Shown: positions 8,572-19,601, counted from the first letter of the stretch. The stretch is 64,000 nt of DNA from Actinomadura sp. NAK00032 (GCF_013364275.1 NZ_CP054932.1:4898001-4962000); one strand, 5' to 3'. The notes: a model not told the origin generated them from the sequence alone. Numbers and translations: made by a program.

Positions 8572-9357
8572 CTAGTACGCGCCGCCGATGGCGTGGATGC
8601 CGCCGTCGACGTGGACGATCTCGCCCGTGGTGGCCGGGAACCAGTCCGACAGCAGCGCCGCGCAGGCGCGGGCCGTGGGCTCGCTGTCCTTGATGTCCCA
8701 GCCGAGCGGGGCCGCCTTCGGCCACATGTCCGTCATGCCCTCGAAGCCGGGGATGCTCTTGGCCGCCATCGTCGCCAGCGGACCGGCGGCGACCAGGTTC
8801 ACCCGGATGCCCTGCGGGCCCAGGTACTTGGCCAGGTAGCGGGCGCACGACTCCAGGCCGGCCTTCGCCACGCCCATCCAGTCGTACACCGGCCACGCCT
8901 TGGTGGCGTCGAAGTCCAGGCCGACGACCGAGCCGCCGTCCTTCATCAGCGGCAGGCACGCCGTCGTCAGCGACTTCAGCGAGTACGCCGAGGCGTGCAC
9001 GGCCGTCGCCACGTCCTCCCACGGCGTCTCCAGGAACGCGCCGCCGAGCGCGGTCTGCGGCGCGAACGCGATCGCGTGGACGACGCCGTCGAGGTGGTCG
9101 AAGCCCTGCTCGCGCAGGTTCCCGGCCAGGGCGTCCAGCTGCTCGGCGCTGGTGGCGTCCAGCTCGATCACCGGCGGCGGGTTGTCCGGCCCCGTCGGCA
9201 GCCGCTTCGCGGTCCGCGCCGTGAGGGTCGGGCGCGGGTAGGCGGTCAGGACGACCTCGGCGCCCTGCTCCTGCGCGACCCGCGCGATGTGGAAGCCGAT
9301 CGAGGCGTCGGTGAGGACGCCGGTGACCAGGATCCGCTTGCCTTCGAGAATGCCCAT
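8572..9357 (-). CDS. fabI: Enoyl-[acyl-carrier-protein] reductase (NADH), FabI/InhA type
   Basis: 261 residues. It catalyses the last reduction of each fatty-acid elongation round, trans-2-enoyl-ACP to acyl-ACP, in FAS II. MGILEGKRILVTGV and a Gly-rich nucleotide-binding start (TDASIGFHIA) match InhA. The catalytic pair is Tyr in VYDWMG and Lys seven residues later in VAKAG. It ends DGGIHAIGGAY. It follows fabG by 5 bases, the same order as mabA-inhA in mycobacteria and its Streptomyces counterpart, so the two are surely one operon. InhA-type reductases are the target of isoniazid adducts and triclosan. Confidence 0.95.
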   Translation of the reverse strand: MGILEGKRILVTGVLTDASIGFHIARVAQEQGAEVVLTAYPRPTLTARTAKRLPTGPDNPPPVIELDATSAEQLDALAGNLREQGFDHLDGVVHAIAFAPQTALGGAFLETPWEDVATAVHASAYSLKSLTTACLPLMKDGGSVVGLDFDATKAWPVYDWMGVAKAGLESCARYLAKYLGPQGIRVNLVAAGPLATMAAKSIPGFEGMTDMWPKAAPLGWDIKDSEPTARACAALLSDWFPATTGEIVHVDGGIHAIGGAY

Positions 9358-9362
9358 GCCGT

Positions 9363-10130
<768 letters not shown>

Positions 10131-10233
10131 CTAGCGGCCCGCGCCGCGCCCTGCGGATGTGCCGAACCGACAAGAACCCGCGACCCGCATTTGTTCTCGG
10201 CCCCGCGCGGGCGCGGCGGGTAGGTTGCGGAAG

Positions 10234-11729
<1,496 letters not shown>

Positions 11730-11733
<4 letters not shown>

Positions 11734-13118
11734 CCACCATGCGGCCGCAGGAGGCCGTCGAACGGGCCCTGTCGCTGTCCCGCGCCGACGACTGCGTCGT
11801 CATCGCCGACGAGACCAGCACCGCGAACCTGCGGTGGGCGGGCAACACCCTCACCACCAACGGCGTCACCCGCTCCAGCCGGCTCACCGTCATCGCCCTG
11901 CGCGAGACCGCCGGCGGCGTCGCCGCGGGCGTGGTGTCGCGGTCCGCGGTCGGCGCCGGCGGCATCGAGGAACTCGTCCGCGCCGCCGAGGCCGACGCCG
12001 CCGGCAACGAGCCCGCCGAGGACGCCGCGCCCCTCGTCACCGGCGGGCCCGCCGGCGCGTCCGGCTGGGACGACGACCCCGCCGAGACCGGCATCGGCGT
12101 GTTCGAGGGCCTCGCGCCCGCGCTCGGCGAGGCGTTCGCCGCCGCGCAGTCCGCCGACCGCCGCCTCTACGGCTTCGCCAACCACGTCCTCACCTCGACG
12201 TTCCTCGGCAGCTCCGCCGGGCTGCGGCTCCGCCACGACCAGCCCACCGGGCTGCTGGAACTCAACGCCAAGGGCACCGGCGGCTCCGCGTGGGCCGGCG
12301 TCGGCACCCGCGACTTCGCCGGCGTCGACGTCCCCGCCCTCACCGCCGACCTCGCGCGGCGGCTCGACTGGGGCGAGCGGCGCGTCGACCTGCCCGCCGG
12401 GCGGTACGAGACGATCCTGCCGCCGTCCGCCGTCGCCGACCTGATGATCTACCTGTACTGGTCCGCGGGCGCGCAGGACGCCCACGACGGCCGCACCGTG
12501 TTCAGCGCCCCCGGCGGCGGCACCCGCGTCGGCGAGCGGCTCGCGAGCCTGCCCCTCACCCTGTCCAGCGACCCCGCCGCGCCCGGCATGCAGAGCGCCC
12601 CGTTCGTCGTCGCGCACGCCTCCGGACGCGAATCGTCGGTCTTCGACAACGGGCTCCCGCTCACCGCCACCGACTGGATCCGGGACGGGGAGCTCACCTC
12701 CCTCACCCAGACCCGGCACTCCGCCGAACGCACCGGGCTGCCCGTCACACCGGCCATCGACAACCTCAGCCTCGTCGGGCCGGACGGGGGCGCCACCCTG
12801 GAGGAGATGGTCGCCCGCACCGAGCGCGGGCTGCTGCTCACCTGCCTGTGGTACATCCGCGAAGTCGACCCGCAGAGCCTGCTGCTCACCGGCCTCACCC
12901 GCGACGGGGTCTACCTCGTCGAAGACGGCGAAGTCGTCGGAGCGGTCAACAACTTCCGGTTCAACGAGAGCCCCGTGGACCTGCTGTCGCGGGTCGGGGA
13001 GATCGGGGAGACGGGGGCGACGCTGCCGCGCGAGTGGTCGGACTACTTCACCCGGACGGCGATGCCGGCGCTGAGGGTCGGCGACTTCAACATGTCGACG
13101 GTCTCGCAGGCGTCCTGA
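11730..13118 (+). CDS. tldE: TldE/PmbA subunit, metalloprotease partner of TldD
   Basis: 462 residues from a GTG that overlaps the tldD stop (GTGA, 11730-11733); an in-frame ATG lies three codons in at 11739. As usual for this subunit there is no HExxxH motif; it shapes the narrow access channel of the heterodimer while TldD carries the metal. The mid-region SLPLTLSSDP and C-terminal NNFRFNESP are characteristic. Tight coupling to tldD argues for equimolar synthesis. A very G-rich hairpin follows immediately after the stop. Confidence 0.9.
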
Positions 13119-13260
13119 GTGTGGGGGGGCGCCCCCCACGCCCCCCGGTGCGGGGTGGTCGGTGCCTTGCGCTCGCTGGCGCTCGCTCCAGGCTCCGGCC
13201 ACCCCGGTGGGGGGCCAGCCCCCACGCCCCCTGGGGGGGTTCCCCCTACACCCCCGGGCC
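13119..13260. repeat. G-rich intergenic element with nested inverted and direct repeats
   Basis: This stretch after tldE contains three parts. First, a GTGGGGG/CCCCCAC palindrome at 13121-13139, likely the tldE terminator. Second, an 8-bp inverted repeat CGGGGTGG/CCACCCCG (13151-13158 with 13199-13206) flanking two direct copies of GCGCTCGCT (13169-13177 and 13179-13187). Third, a hairpin GTGGGGG/CCCCCAC at 13207-13225. Several runs of five to seven G could form quadruplexes. The organisation looks like a dispersed REP-type element, but only one copy was noticed in the window, so the repeat status is a guess. Confidence 0.5.
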
Positions 13261-13311
13261 TACGGCCCATATGAGTGGTGCGGACTCGTGGACGGCTCCT
13301 CGTCCGGTCTG

Positions 13312-13524
13312 TCAGGTGTCCTCCAGGCGGAAGCCGACCTTCATCGTCACCTGGAAATGCGCCACCTCGCCGTCCTCGATCTGGCCGCGGACCTCGCGCA
13401 CCTCGAACCAGTCCAGGTGGCGGAGGGTCTCGGCGGCGCGGCGGACGCCGTTGCGGATGGCGGTCTCCACCGACTCCGGGGAGGTCCCCACGATCTCCGT
13501 CACCCGGTACGTGCGATCGGTCAT
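13312..13524 (-). CDS. Dodecin family flavin-binding protein
   Basis: 70 residues, the usual length. The ATG at 13522-13524 has GGAGG seven bases upstream. The sequence MTDRTYRVTEIVGTSPESVE, a conserved Trp-Phe in LDWFEV and the QIEDGEVAHFQV strand match dodecins. These assemble into hollow dodecamers that store flavins or CoA between stacked Trp side chains. It is monocistronic and divergent from the DUF3099 gene, with 68 bases between the start codons. Confidence 0.9.
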   Translation of the reverse strand: MTDRTYRVTEIVGTSPESVETAIRNGVRRAAETLRHLDWFEVREVRGQIEDGEVAHFQVTMKVGFRLEDT

Positions 13525-13592
13525 CTCGTTCCTCCCATGTTTTGACCCGTACTGCCGTCGCAGGTCGGACTCCATGGGCTTACCGTGGAAAT

Positions 13593-13955
13593 GTGAAGGT
13601 CAATCCCCGCCACCACCGGGAGCCGGCGGTCTACACGGTCACCGACGCTCCCCGTCCCATGTCGGAGGACATCAGCCGCCGGCAGCGCCGGTACCTGATC
13701 TCCATGGGGGTGCGGACCGGCTGCTTCGTCGGCGCGGTCGTCGCCGCGGTCGCGGGGGCGCCGTGGTGGCTGGCGATGCTGATGGTCGTCGGCGCCCTGC
13801 TGCTCCCCTACATCGCGGTCGTCGTCGCCAACGGCGGGCGCGAGCCCACGGCGTCGGCGTCGTTCCAGGACCGGACGCGGCCGGAGCTCGGCGCGGGGGG
13901 CCAGGAGCCGGGACAGAAGCCGGATTCCGGACAGCGACCGGAAATCGGGTCGTGA
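13593..13955 (+). CDS. DUF3099 family membrane protein
   Basis: 120 residues from a GTG at 13593. The conserved core ISRRQRRYLISMGVRT is followed by two hydrophobic segments (about 45-60 and 65-85, ending YIAVVVAN), the DUF3099 pattern. The remaining third is hydrophilic. Function is unknown. A shorter protein with the same core architecture occurs at 43251-43433, so the genome has at least two members. The candidate small RNA begins about 45 bases after the stop codon. Confidence 0.8.
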   Translation: MKVNPRHHREPAVYTVTDAPRPMSEDISRRQRRYLISMGVRTGCFVGAVVAAVAGAPWWLAMLMVVGALLLPYIAVVVANGGREPTASASFQDRTRPELGAGGQEPGQKPDSGQRPEIGS

Positions 13956-13962
13956 CATTCTC

Positions 13963-13994
13963 TTGACTAACCGCGGGGGGTTTCGGTGTACGAT
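13963..13994 (+). promoter_or_regulatory. Candidate promoter of the three-hairpin RNA
   Basis: TTGACT at 13963-13968 resembles a -35 box and TACGAT at 13989-13994 a -10 box. The 20-base spacer is longer than ideal. The predicted start, about seven bases after the -10 box, falls near 14001, exactly where the first hairpin begins, which is why I connect the two. Confidence 0.5.
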
Positions 13995-14000
13995 TTGTAC

Positions 14001-14112
14001 CGGCGCTCTGGTCCCCCGTCGGAGCGCCCGTGCCGGTGTTCCGGGCCCCCGTCGGAACACCGATGATGCGGCGCCGGGTGGATTGCCCCCGTATCCACCC
14101 GGCGCCGCTTTT
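14001..14112 (+). ncRNA. Candidate small RNA with three C-rich-loop hairpins (6C RNA-like)
   Basis: Three perfect hairpins follow each other, and every loop contains CCCCCGT. Hairpin 1: stem 14002-14008/14022-14028, loop 13 bases. Hairpin 2: stem 14034-14042/14054-14062, loop 11 bases. Hairpin 3: 16-bp stem 14068-14083/14093-14108, loop 9 bases, followed by TTTT, a classic intrinsic terminator. A promoter-like pair sits just upstream and there is no convincing reading frame. This matches the architecture of the actinobacterial 6C RNA class (stem-loops with C-rich loops), although the loops here carry five C rather than six. C-rich loops would suit pairing to G-rich Shine-Dalgarno regions. Confidence 0.65.
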
Positions 14113-14337
14113 CAATGTCCGGGGTTTTTCCTGGGACTTCCCGGGTTCGTGGCAGACGCTGCCATAACTTCGCCTTTGCTCGCGGGCTGAGGGCACGCAC
14201 ATCCGGGTGACACCGGCAAGCCCCCGGCGCTGGCCTGGTCCGGCCAGTGGCCGAAACCCGGTCTGTCCGAACTTTCGCACCGATCCGTTCCGCGCTCGGG
14301 TGCGTACTGCTGAGCGGCCCCCTTGACGGACGACGTC

Positions 14338-14394
14338 GATGAGACGAACATCACAGCTGCTTCTGTGTGAGACAGATGGGTCTTGTGTCTCATC
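14338..14394 (+). promoter_or_regulatory. Leader with two mutually exclusive hairpins before the VWA gene
   Basis: GATGAGAC (14338-14345) and TGAGACA (14368-14374) can each pair with the same partner segment TGTCTCATC at 14386-14394. The long pairing closes a 41-base loop, the short one an 11-base loop. A TTGACG hexamer at 14323-14328 could be the -35 box. The VWA gene starts 28 bases downstream. This is a structural observation only. Confidence 0.35.
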
Positions 14395-14422
14395 GGCACG
14401 GTGGCCGGGACGGAGGTCGGCG

Positions 14423-16252
14423 ATGAGCGGACACGACGACGTACCCGAGTGGGCGCCCCGGAGTTCGGCGGAGCCGGGGGGCATCCCCTACGTCTTCCTC
14501 GGTGTCTCGGAGCCGAGCGGGCCTCCCGTCGTCCGGGCGGAGCGGGCTCGGGCGGCCGGGCCGGCGCATGCGGCGGTGAAGCCACGGCGGCGGCGCGAGG
14601 CCGGGCCCCGCCGGGTCGGCGGCGTCCTGCTCGGGCCGCTGGCGGGGGCCGTCGGGCTGGTGCTGCTCACCGGGGCCGCCGCGTACGCGTTCGGTACGGG
14701 CGGCGGGTGCTCCGGCGGCGAGGTCGCGGTCAGCGTGGCGGTGGCGCCGGACGTCGCGCCCGCGGTCGTCCGGGCGGCGGGGCGGTTCAACGACGCCCGG
14801 CACGAGGTGGACGGGCGCTGCGTCAGCGCGCGGGTGCGCGCGACCGACCCGGCCGCCGTCGCGACGCTGCTGTCCGGCAAGGGCGTGGCCGGCGTCAGCG
14901 AGCGGCCCGATGTCTGGATCCCCGATTCGTCGTTGTGGATCGGGCTGGCTGGGGGGAGATCGAGCGTGCTCGGGAGTGTCGCCACTACGCCGATCGTGGT
15001 GGCGATGCCCCGTGGGCTCGCGCTGCAGTTGCGCAATCTCGGGGCGCCGGCGCGGCCCTCCTGGACCGAGCTGCTCGCCGCGGCGGGGACCGCGGAGGGT
15101 GCCGCCGGCGACTCGGTGATTCCGCCGCGGCTGTTGCGGTTGCAGGTTCCCGACCCCGGGCGCAGCGCCACGGGGATGGGCACGCTGGTGCTGGCGAACA
15201 CGTTGCTGAAGCGCTCCCCCGCCGGGTTCACCGGTGTGGTGCGGACGATCCGGGAGGGCGTCGCGGTGTCGGTCAAGGCCGAGTTCGACGCGTTCCGCAC
15301 CGGTGCGGCCGACCGGTACCCGGTCGCGCTCGCGCCGGAGCAGGCCGTGCGCGCCTACAACTCCCGGCGTCCCGCCGCGCCGGTGGTCGCCGTGCATCCG
15401 GCGGAGGGGACGGTCTACCTCGACCATCCGGTCGCCGTGCTGGCTCCGGGCAAGGCACGTGCGGCGCGGCTCCTGTGGCGGGAGCTGTCGGGCGCGGCCG
15501 TCCGTGACGACGTGCGGCGGCTGGGGTTCCGGGCTCCCGGTGGTGCCGCGTCGCCGGAGGCGCTTCCGGCGGTGCCGGCCGCCGAGGTGCGGCGGATCAT
15601 GCAGTCGTGGGCGCAGCTGTCGCTGAGCATCCGGATGCTCAGCATCATCGACGTGTCCGGGTCGATGGACGAGCGGGTCGCGCCGGGCGTGACGCGGCTG
15701 CAGTCCACCGTGCGGACCGCGCAGGGCGGGCTGTCGCTGCTGCCGGAGGACAGCGAGCTCGGCCAGTGGATCTTCTCCACCGAGCTGGAGGGCGGGCGGG
15801 ACTGGCGGGAGCTGGTGAGCGTGGGGCCGCTGGACGAGCGGCTCGGCTCGGCGACCCGCCGCCAGCTCGTGCTGAGCGCGTTCGCGCGGATCCGGGTGAA
15901 GCCGCACGGCGACACCGGGCTGTACGAGACGGTCATGGCCGCCTTCGACTACATGAAGCGGACCTACAAGCCCGAGTACGTGAACTCGGTGCTGCTGTGG
16001 ACCGACGGCCGCAACGAGGACCCGGGCGGCCCGTCCCTGGAGGAGACCCTGGACCACATGCGCCGCGAGTACGACCCGGAGCGCCCGGTGCAGGTCAACA
16101 TGCTCGGCTACGGGCGCGGCGTGGACGTCGATGAGCTGCGGCGGATCGCGCGGGTCACGCACGGCGACGCCTACGTGGCCGAGACGCCCGGGCAGATCCA
16201 GGGCATCTTCCTCAAGGCCGTGTCGCGGCGCGTCTGCGAACCGGACTGCTGA
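14423..16252 (+). CDS. Membrane-anchored substrate-binding and VWA domain protein
   Basis: 609 residues; the ATG at 14423 has GGAGG eight bases upstream. Residues 1-75 are cytosolic (Arg-rich KPRRRREAGPRRVGG), followed by one transmembrane helix (about 75-95). The extracellular part starts with a periplasmic-binding-protein-like fold and ends with a von Willebrand A domain. The VWA domain has the metal-ion site DVSGS at 410-414, and a conserved Thr and Asp in later loops (HGDTG, WTDGRNED). Such proteins bind ligands on the outer face of the membrane; the ligand is unknown. It is monocistronic. Confidence 0.8.
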   Translation: MSGHDDVPEWAPRSSAEPGGIPYVFLGVSEPSGPPVVRAERARAAGPAHAAVKPRRRREAGPRRVGGVLLGPLAGAVGLVLLTGAAAYAFGTGGGCSGGEVAVSVAVAPDVAPAVVRAAGRFNDARHEVDGRCVSARVRATDPAAVATLLSGKGVAGVSERPDVWIPDSSLWIGLAGGRSSVLGSVATTPIVVAMPRGLALQLRNLGAPARPSWTELLAAAGTAEGAAGDSVIPPRLLRLQVPDPGRSATGMGTLVLANTLLKRSPAGFTGVVRTIREGVAVSVKAEFDAFRTGAADRYPVALAPEQAVRAYNSRRPAAPVVAVHPAEGTVYLDHPVAVLAPGKARAARLLWRELSGAAVRDDVRRLGFRAPGGAASPEALPAVPAAEVRRIMQSWAQLSLSIRMLSIIDVSGSMDERVAPGVTRLQSTVRTAQGGLSLLPEDSELGQWIFSTELEGGRDWRELVSVGPLDERLGSATRRQLVLSAFARIRVKPHGDTGLYETVMAAFDYMKRTYKPEYVNSVLLWTDGRNEDPGGPSLEETLDHMRREYDPERPVQVNMLGYGRGVDVDELRRIARVTHGDAYVAETPGQIQGIFLKAVSRRVCEPDC

Positions 16253-16265
16253 CCTCGCTCGTGTT

Positions 16266-16313
16266 TGATTCTAGAACTACATTCGAGTTAAGTTAGCGTT
16301 CCGTTAGTTGCAC
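16266..16313 (+). promoter_or_regulatory. A/T-rich regulatory region with imperfect palindrome upstream of the acyl-CoA dehydrogenase
   Basis: CTAGAA, five bases, then TTCGAG forms a near-palindrome at 16271-16287. GTTAAGTTAG and GTTAGTTG repeats follow up to the leader. It is markedly A/T-rich against the surroundings and sits upstream of an operon that encodes its own TetR protein, so it is a plausible operator. Confidence 0.4.
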
Positions 16314-16338
16314 CCCGGCACAGGAGAGGGGCCACGGC

Positions 16339-17490
16339 GTGCGCCGCACCGTATTCAACGAGGACCACGAGGCGTTCCGGGACACGATCCGGGCCTTCAT
16401 CGAGGCGGAGGTCGCCCCCGTCTACGAGGACTGGGAGAACGCCGGCCACCCGCCGCGCGAGTTCTACACCAAGCTCGGCGACCTCGGCGTCTTCGGGATC
16501 CAGGTGCCCGAGGAGTACGGCGGCGCGGGCGAGACCAGCTTCAAGTACCAGGCCGTGGTCTCCGAGGAGTGCGCCCGCGCCGGGGTGAGCTTCGGCGGCT
16601 ACGGGGTGCACGTCAACCTCGTCCTGCCGTACCTGCTGAAGTACGGCAGCGAGGAGCAGAAGAAGCGCTGGCTGCCGCCGTTCGTGTCCGGCGAGATGAT
16701 GACGGCCATCGCGATGACCGAGCCCGGCACCGGGTCCGACCTCGCCGGCATGCAGACCACCGCCAGGCGCGACGGCGACCACTACGTGCTGAACGGCGCC
16801 AAGACCTTCATCACCGGCGGCGTCCTCGCCGACCGGGTGCTCGTGGTCGCGCGGACGTCCCCCGCCACGCCGGAGAACCGCCGCGCGGGCCTGTCGATCC
16901 TCGCCGTCGACACCAAGAGCGAGGGCTACGCGGTCGGCCGCAAGCTGGAGAAGATCGGGCTGCGCAGCTCCGACACCGCCGAGCTGTCGTTCACCGACGT
17001 CCGGGTGCCCGTCGAGGACCTGCTCGGCGAGGAGGGGCGCGGCTTCGACTACCTCACCCACAACCTGGCCGAGGAGCGGCTCGGCATCGCCACCAGCTCC
17101 TACGCCTCGGCCGCCGCCGCGGTGGAGTTCGCCCGCAGGTACGTGCAGGAGCGGACGGTCTTCGGCAAGACGGTGTCGTCGTTCCAGAACACCAAGTTCG
17201 TCCTCGCCGAGTGCGCCACCGAGGTCGAGGCGGCCCGGTCGCTGGTCGACCGGTGCATCGAGGCGCTGGACGCCGGCGAGCTCACCCCCGCCGACGCCGC
17301 CGTCTGCAAGCTGTTCTGCACCGAGGTGCAGGCCCGCGTCGTCGACAAGTGCCTGCAGCTGCACGGCGGCTACGGCTACATCCTGGAGTACCCGATCGCG
17401 CGCCTGTACGCCGACGCCCGCGTCACCCGCATCTACGGCGGCACCAGCGAGGTGCTGAAGACCATCATCGCCAAGGACATCCAGGTCTGA
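16339..17490 (+). CDS. Acyl-CoA dehydrogenase
   Basis: 383 residues from a GTG with GGAGAGG upstream. It is a FAD enzyme introducing the 2,3 double bond into acyl-CoA. AMTEPGTGSDLAGMQTTA and FITGG are the two family signatures. The usual IYEGT motif reads IYGGTSE, so the catalytic base is not there. Glu246 in AEERLGIA occupies the position used by isovaleryl- and long-chain dehydrogenases. The preferred chain length cannot be read from the sequence. It is followed 14 bases later by an SDR gene and then a TetR gene. Confidence 0.92.
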   Translation: MRRTVFNEDHEAFRDTIRAFIEAEVAPVYEDWENAGHPPREFYTKLGDLGVFGIQVPEEYGGAGETSFKYQAVVSEECARAGVSFGGYGVHVNLVLPYLLKYGSEEQKKRWLPPFVSGEMMTAIAMTEPGTGSDLAGMQTTARRDGDHYVLNGAKTFITGGVLADRVLVVARTSPATPENRRAGLSILAVDTKSEGYAVGRKLEKIGLRSSDTAELSFTDVRVPVEDLLGEEGRGFDYLTHNLAEERLGIATSSYASAAAAVEFARRYVQERTVFGKTVSSFQNTKFVLAECATEVEAARSLVDRCIEALDAGELTPADAAVCKLFCTEVQARVVDKCLQLHGGYGYILEYPIARLYADARVTRIYGGTSEVLKTIIAKDIQV

Positions 17491-17504
17491 CGGAGGCAGT
17501 GAAG

Positions 17505-18260
17505 ATGACAGGCACCAGGGTCGCCATCGTCACCGGCGCGGCGCGCGGCATCGGCGCCGCCACAGCCGCGCGGCTCGCGCGGGAGGGCTTCGCCGTCGCG
17601 GTCTGCGACCTCGACGAGGCCGCCTGCGCCGGGACCGTCGAGGCGATCGCGAAGGAGGGCGGGACGGCCCTCGCCGTCGGCGTGGACGTCGCCGACTCCG
17701 CCGCGGTGTCCGCCGCCGTCGCGCGCGTCGCCGCCGAGCTGGGCCCGCCGGTCGTGCTGGTCAACAACGCCGGCATCACCCGCGACAACCTGCTGTTCAA
17801 GATGTCCGACGACGACTGGGACTCGGTCCTGTCGGTGCACCTGCGGGGCTCGTTCCTGATGAGCCGCGCCGCGCAGGAGCACATGACCAAGGCCGGCTGG
17901 GGCCGGATCGTGAACCTGTCGTCGGTGTCGGCGCTCGGCAACCGCGGCCAGGTCAACTACTCCGCCGCCAAGGCGGGCCTGCAGGGGTTCACCAAGACCC
18001 TGGCGATCGAGCTGGGCAAGTTCGGCGTCACCGCCAACGCGATCGCGCCCGGGTTCATCGCCACGGAGATGACCGCGGCGACCGCCGCCCGCGTCGGCGT
18101 CGACTTCGAGGACTTCAAGGCCGCCGCCGCCAAGGAGATCCCGGTGCGGCGCGTCGGCGTCCCCGAGGACATCGCCGGGACGGTGGCGTTCCTGGTGAGC
18201 GACGACGCCTCGTTCGTGTCCGGCCAGGTGATCTACGTGGCGGGTGGTCCCCGCGCGTGA
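17505..18260 (+). CDS. SDR family oxidoreductase (FabG-like)
   Basis: 251 residues. The ATG at 17505 lies nine bases after CGGAGG; an in-frame GTG at 17499 is too close to it. Motifs: TGAARGIG, NNAGITRD, LSSVSAL, YSAAKAG and a C-terminal VSGQVIYVAGGPRA. Its place after an acyl-CoA dehydrogenase suggests it acts on 3-hydroxy- or 3-ketoacyl-CoA in a degradation pathway rather than in FAS II, which has its own fabG at 9363-10070. The TetR gene begins within its last 17 bases. Confidence 0.88.
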   Translation: MTGTRVAIVTGAARGIGAATAARLAREGFAVAVCDLDEAACAGTVEAIAKEGGTALAVGVDVADSAAVSAAVARVAAELGPPVVLVNNAGITRDNLLFKMSDDDWDSVLSVHLRGSFLMSRAAQEHMTKAGWGRIVNLSSVSALGNRGQVNYSAAKAGLQGFTKTLAIELGKFGVTANAIAPGFIATEMTAATAARVGVDFEDFKAAAAKEIPVRRVGVPEDIAGTVAFLVSDDASFVSGQVIYVAGGPRA

Positions 18261-18834
18261 GGGGGCGGCCCGCGGCCGGGACCGGGAGGCCACGGAGGAG
18301 TCGCTGCGGGCGGCGGCGGTCGCGCTGCTGCGCCGCGGCGGCGTCCTCGCGGGGCTGAACCTGCGGCAGGTCGCCGACGAGGCGCGGGTCAACCGCGGGC
18401 TGGTCTACCAGTACTTCGGGTCGCGGCGGTCGCTGCTGCGCTCGGCGCTGTTCCACCGGTCCCGGCCGAACGCCGAGGACGCGGTGGACGCGGCCGGGCT
18501 GCCGCTGCGCGAGCGGCTCGCCCGGCTGTTCTGGACGAGCCTGCGCAACCCCGAGCCGGTGCGGCTGGCGACGCTGCTGGTGCTGGACGGCGACGACCGG
18601 CCTCGCGTCCTGCTGAACCGGGGCGCGGGCCGCGCCGACCTGGCCGCCGAGGCGGGGCGGGGCGAGCTGCCCGTCGAGGACGTGGCGGCGGTGCAGGCGG
18701 CGATCGCGTCCACGATCTACGGGTACACGCTGCTGCGCGAGCACCTCGCCCGCGAGATCGGGCTGCCACCCGAGGAGCTGGACGAGCGCATGGCCGGCTG
18801 CGTGGAGGCCATGTTCGCGCGGGGGGACGGCTAG
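18244..18834 (+). CDS. TetR/AcrR family transcriptional regulator
   Basis: 196 residues from a GTG that overlaps the SDR stop by 17 bases. The N-terminal helix-turn-helix is clear: AAAVALLRRGG, then NLRQVADEARVNRGLVYQYFGSRRSLL. The all-helical C-terminal part should bind an effector, plausibly an acyl-CoA given the two upstream genes. Co-transcription suggests it autoregulates the operon through the A/T-rich region before the acyl-CoA dehydrogenase. Its stop codon shares the tetranucleotide CTAG with the stop of the convergent gene. Confidence 0.85.
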   Translation: MVPAREGAARGRDREATEESLRAAAVALLRRGGVLAGLNLRQVADEARVNRGLVYQYFGSRRSLLRSALFHRSRPNAEDAVDAAGLPLRERLARLFWTSLRNPEPVRLATLLVLDGDDRPRVLLNRGAGRADLAAEAGRGELPVEDVAAVQAAIASTIYGYTLLREHLAREIGLPPEELDERMAGCVEAMFARGDG

Positions 18835-19601
18835 TAGGCGCGGGCCCCGGCGAGCTGCCGTTCGAGGGCCGCGGGGGCGTCGACGAGCGACGGGCCGTAC
18901 CAGGTGAGGTGCCGCCCGTCGACGAGCGCGACGTCCAGTCCGGGGAACGCCTCGGGGCCGTCGCCGGCGGTGAACCGGTACGGCTCGTCGGGCAGCACGA
19001 CGAGGTCGGCGCCGGCGGCGTTCAGCTCGTCCAGGGGGATCTTCGGGTAGCGGTCGGGGTGCCCGGCGTAGACGTTGGACACCCCGAGCCGCGACAGCAC
19101 GTCGCCGGTGAAGGTGTCGCGGCCGACGACCATCCACGGCCGCCGCCAGATCGGGACGACCGCCGCGCGGCGCCGCCGCGGGACCGCCGCCGACCAGACC
19201 CGCGACGCCTCGTCCAGCCAGCCCGGCACCGGGACCCGGCACGCCTCGGCGAGCATCCGGCGCAGCGACGCCAGCGCCCCGTCGACGGTGCGGATCTCCG
19301 TCATCCAGACCGGGACGCCGGCGGCGCGCAGCGCCGCGACGTCGGCGGGGCGGTTCTCCTCGGTGTTGCCGAGCACGACGTCGGGGCGCAGCTCCGCGAT
19401 GCGGTCCAGGTCGGGGTTCTTCGTGCCCCGCACGCGCGGCACGTCCAGGCCCTCGGGGCGGGCGCACCAGTCGGTGGCGCCGGCGAGCAGGCCGGGCGCG
19501 CTCACCGCGACCGTCTCCGTCAGGGACGGGACGATCGACACGACGCGGGCCACCCGGTCCGGGACCGGGACCGGGTGGCCGGTGTCGTCGCGCGGCGTCA
19601 T
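18831..19601 (-). CDS. Helical backbone metal receptor (BtuF-like) without a signal peptide
   Basis: 256 residues from an ATG that overlaps the IcmF stop (ATGA). The fold signature RVVSIVPSLTETV, the CARPEG and GTKNPDLDRIAELRPDVVL stretches are those of cobalamin/iron-siderophore binding proteins. There is no signal peptide or lipobox, so it is predicted cytosolic, unlike BtuF of a transporter, and no btuCD-type genes are nearby. Tight coupling to a B12-dependent mutase suggests a corrinoid-binding or delivery role. That part is inference. Confidence 0.8.
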   Translation of the reverse strand: MTPRDDTGHPVPVPDRVARVVSIVPSLTETVAVSAPGLLAGATDWCARPEGLDVPRVRGTKNPDLDRIAELRPDVVLGNTEENRPADVAALRAAGVPVWMTEIRTVDGALASLRRMLAEACRVPVPGWLDEASRVWSAAVPRRRRAAVVPIWRRPWMVVGRDTFTGDVLSRLGVSNVYAGHPDRYPKIPLDELNAAGADLVVLPDEPYRFTAGDGPEAFPGLDVALVDGRHLTWYGPSLVDAPAALERQLAGARAY

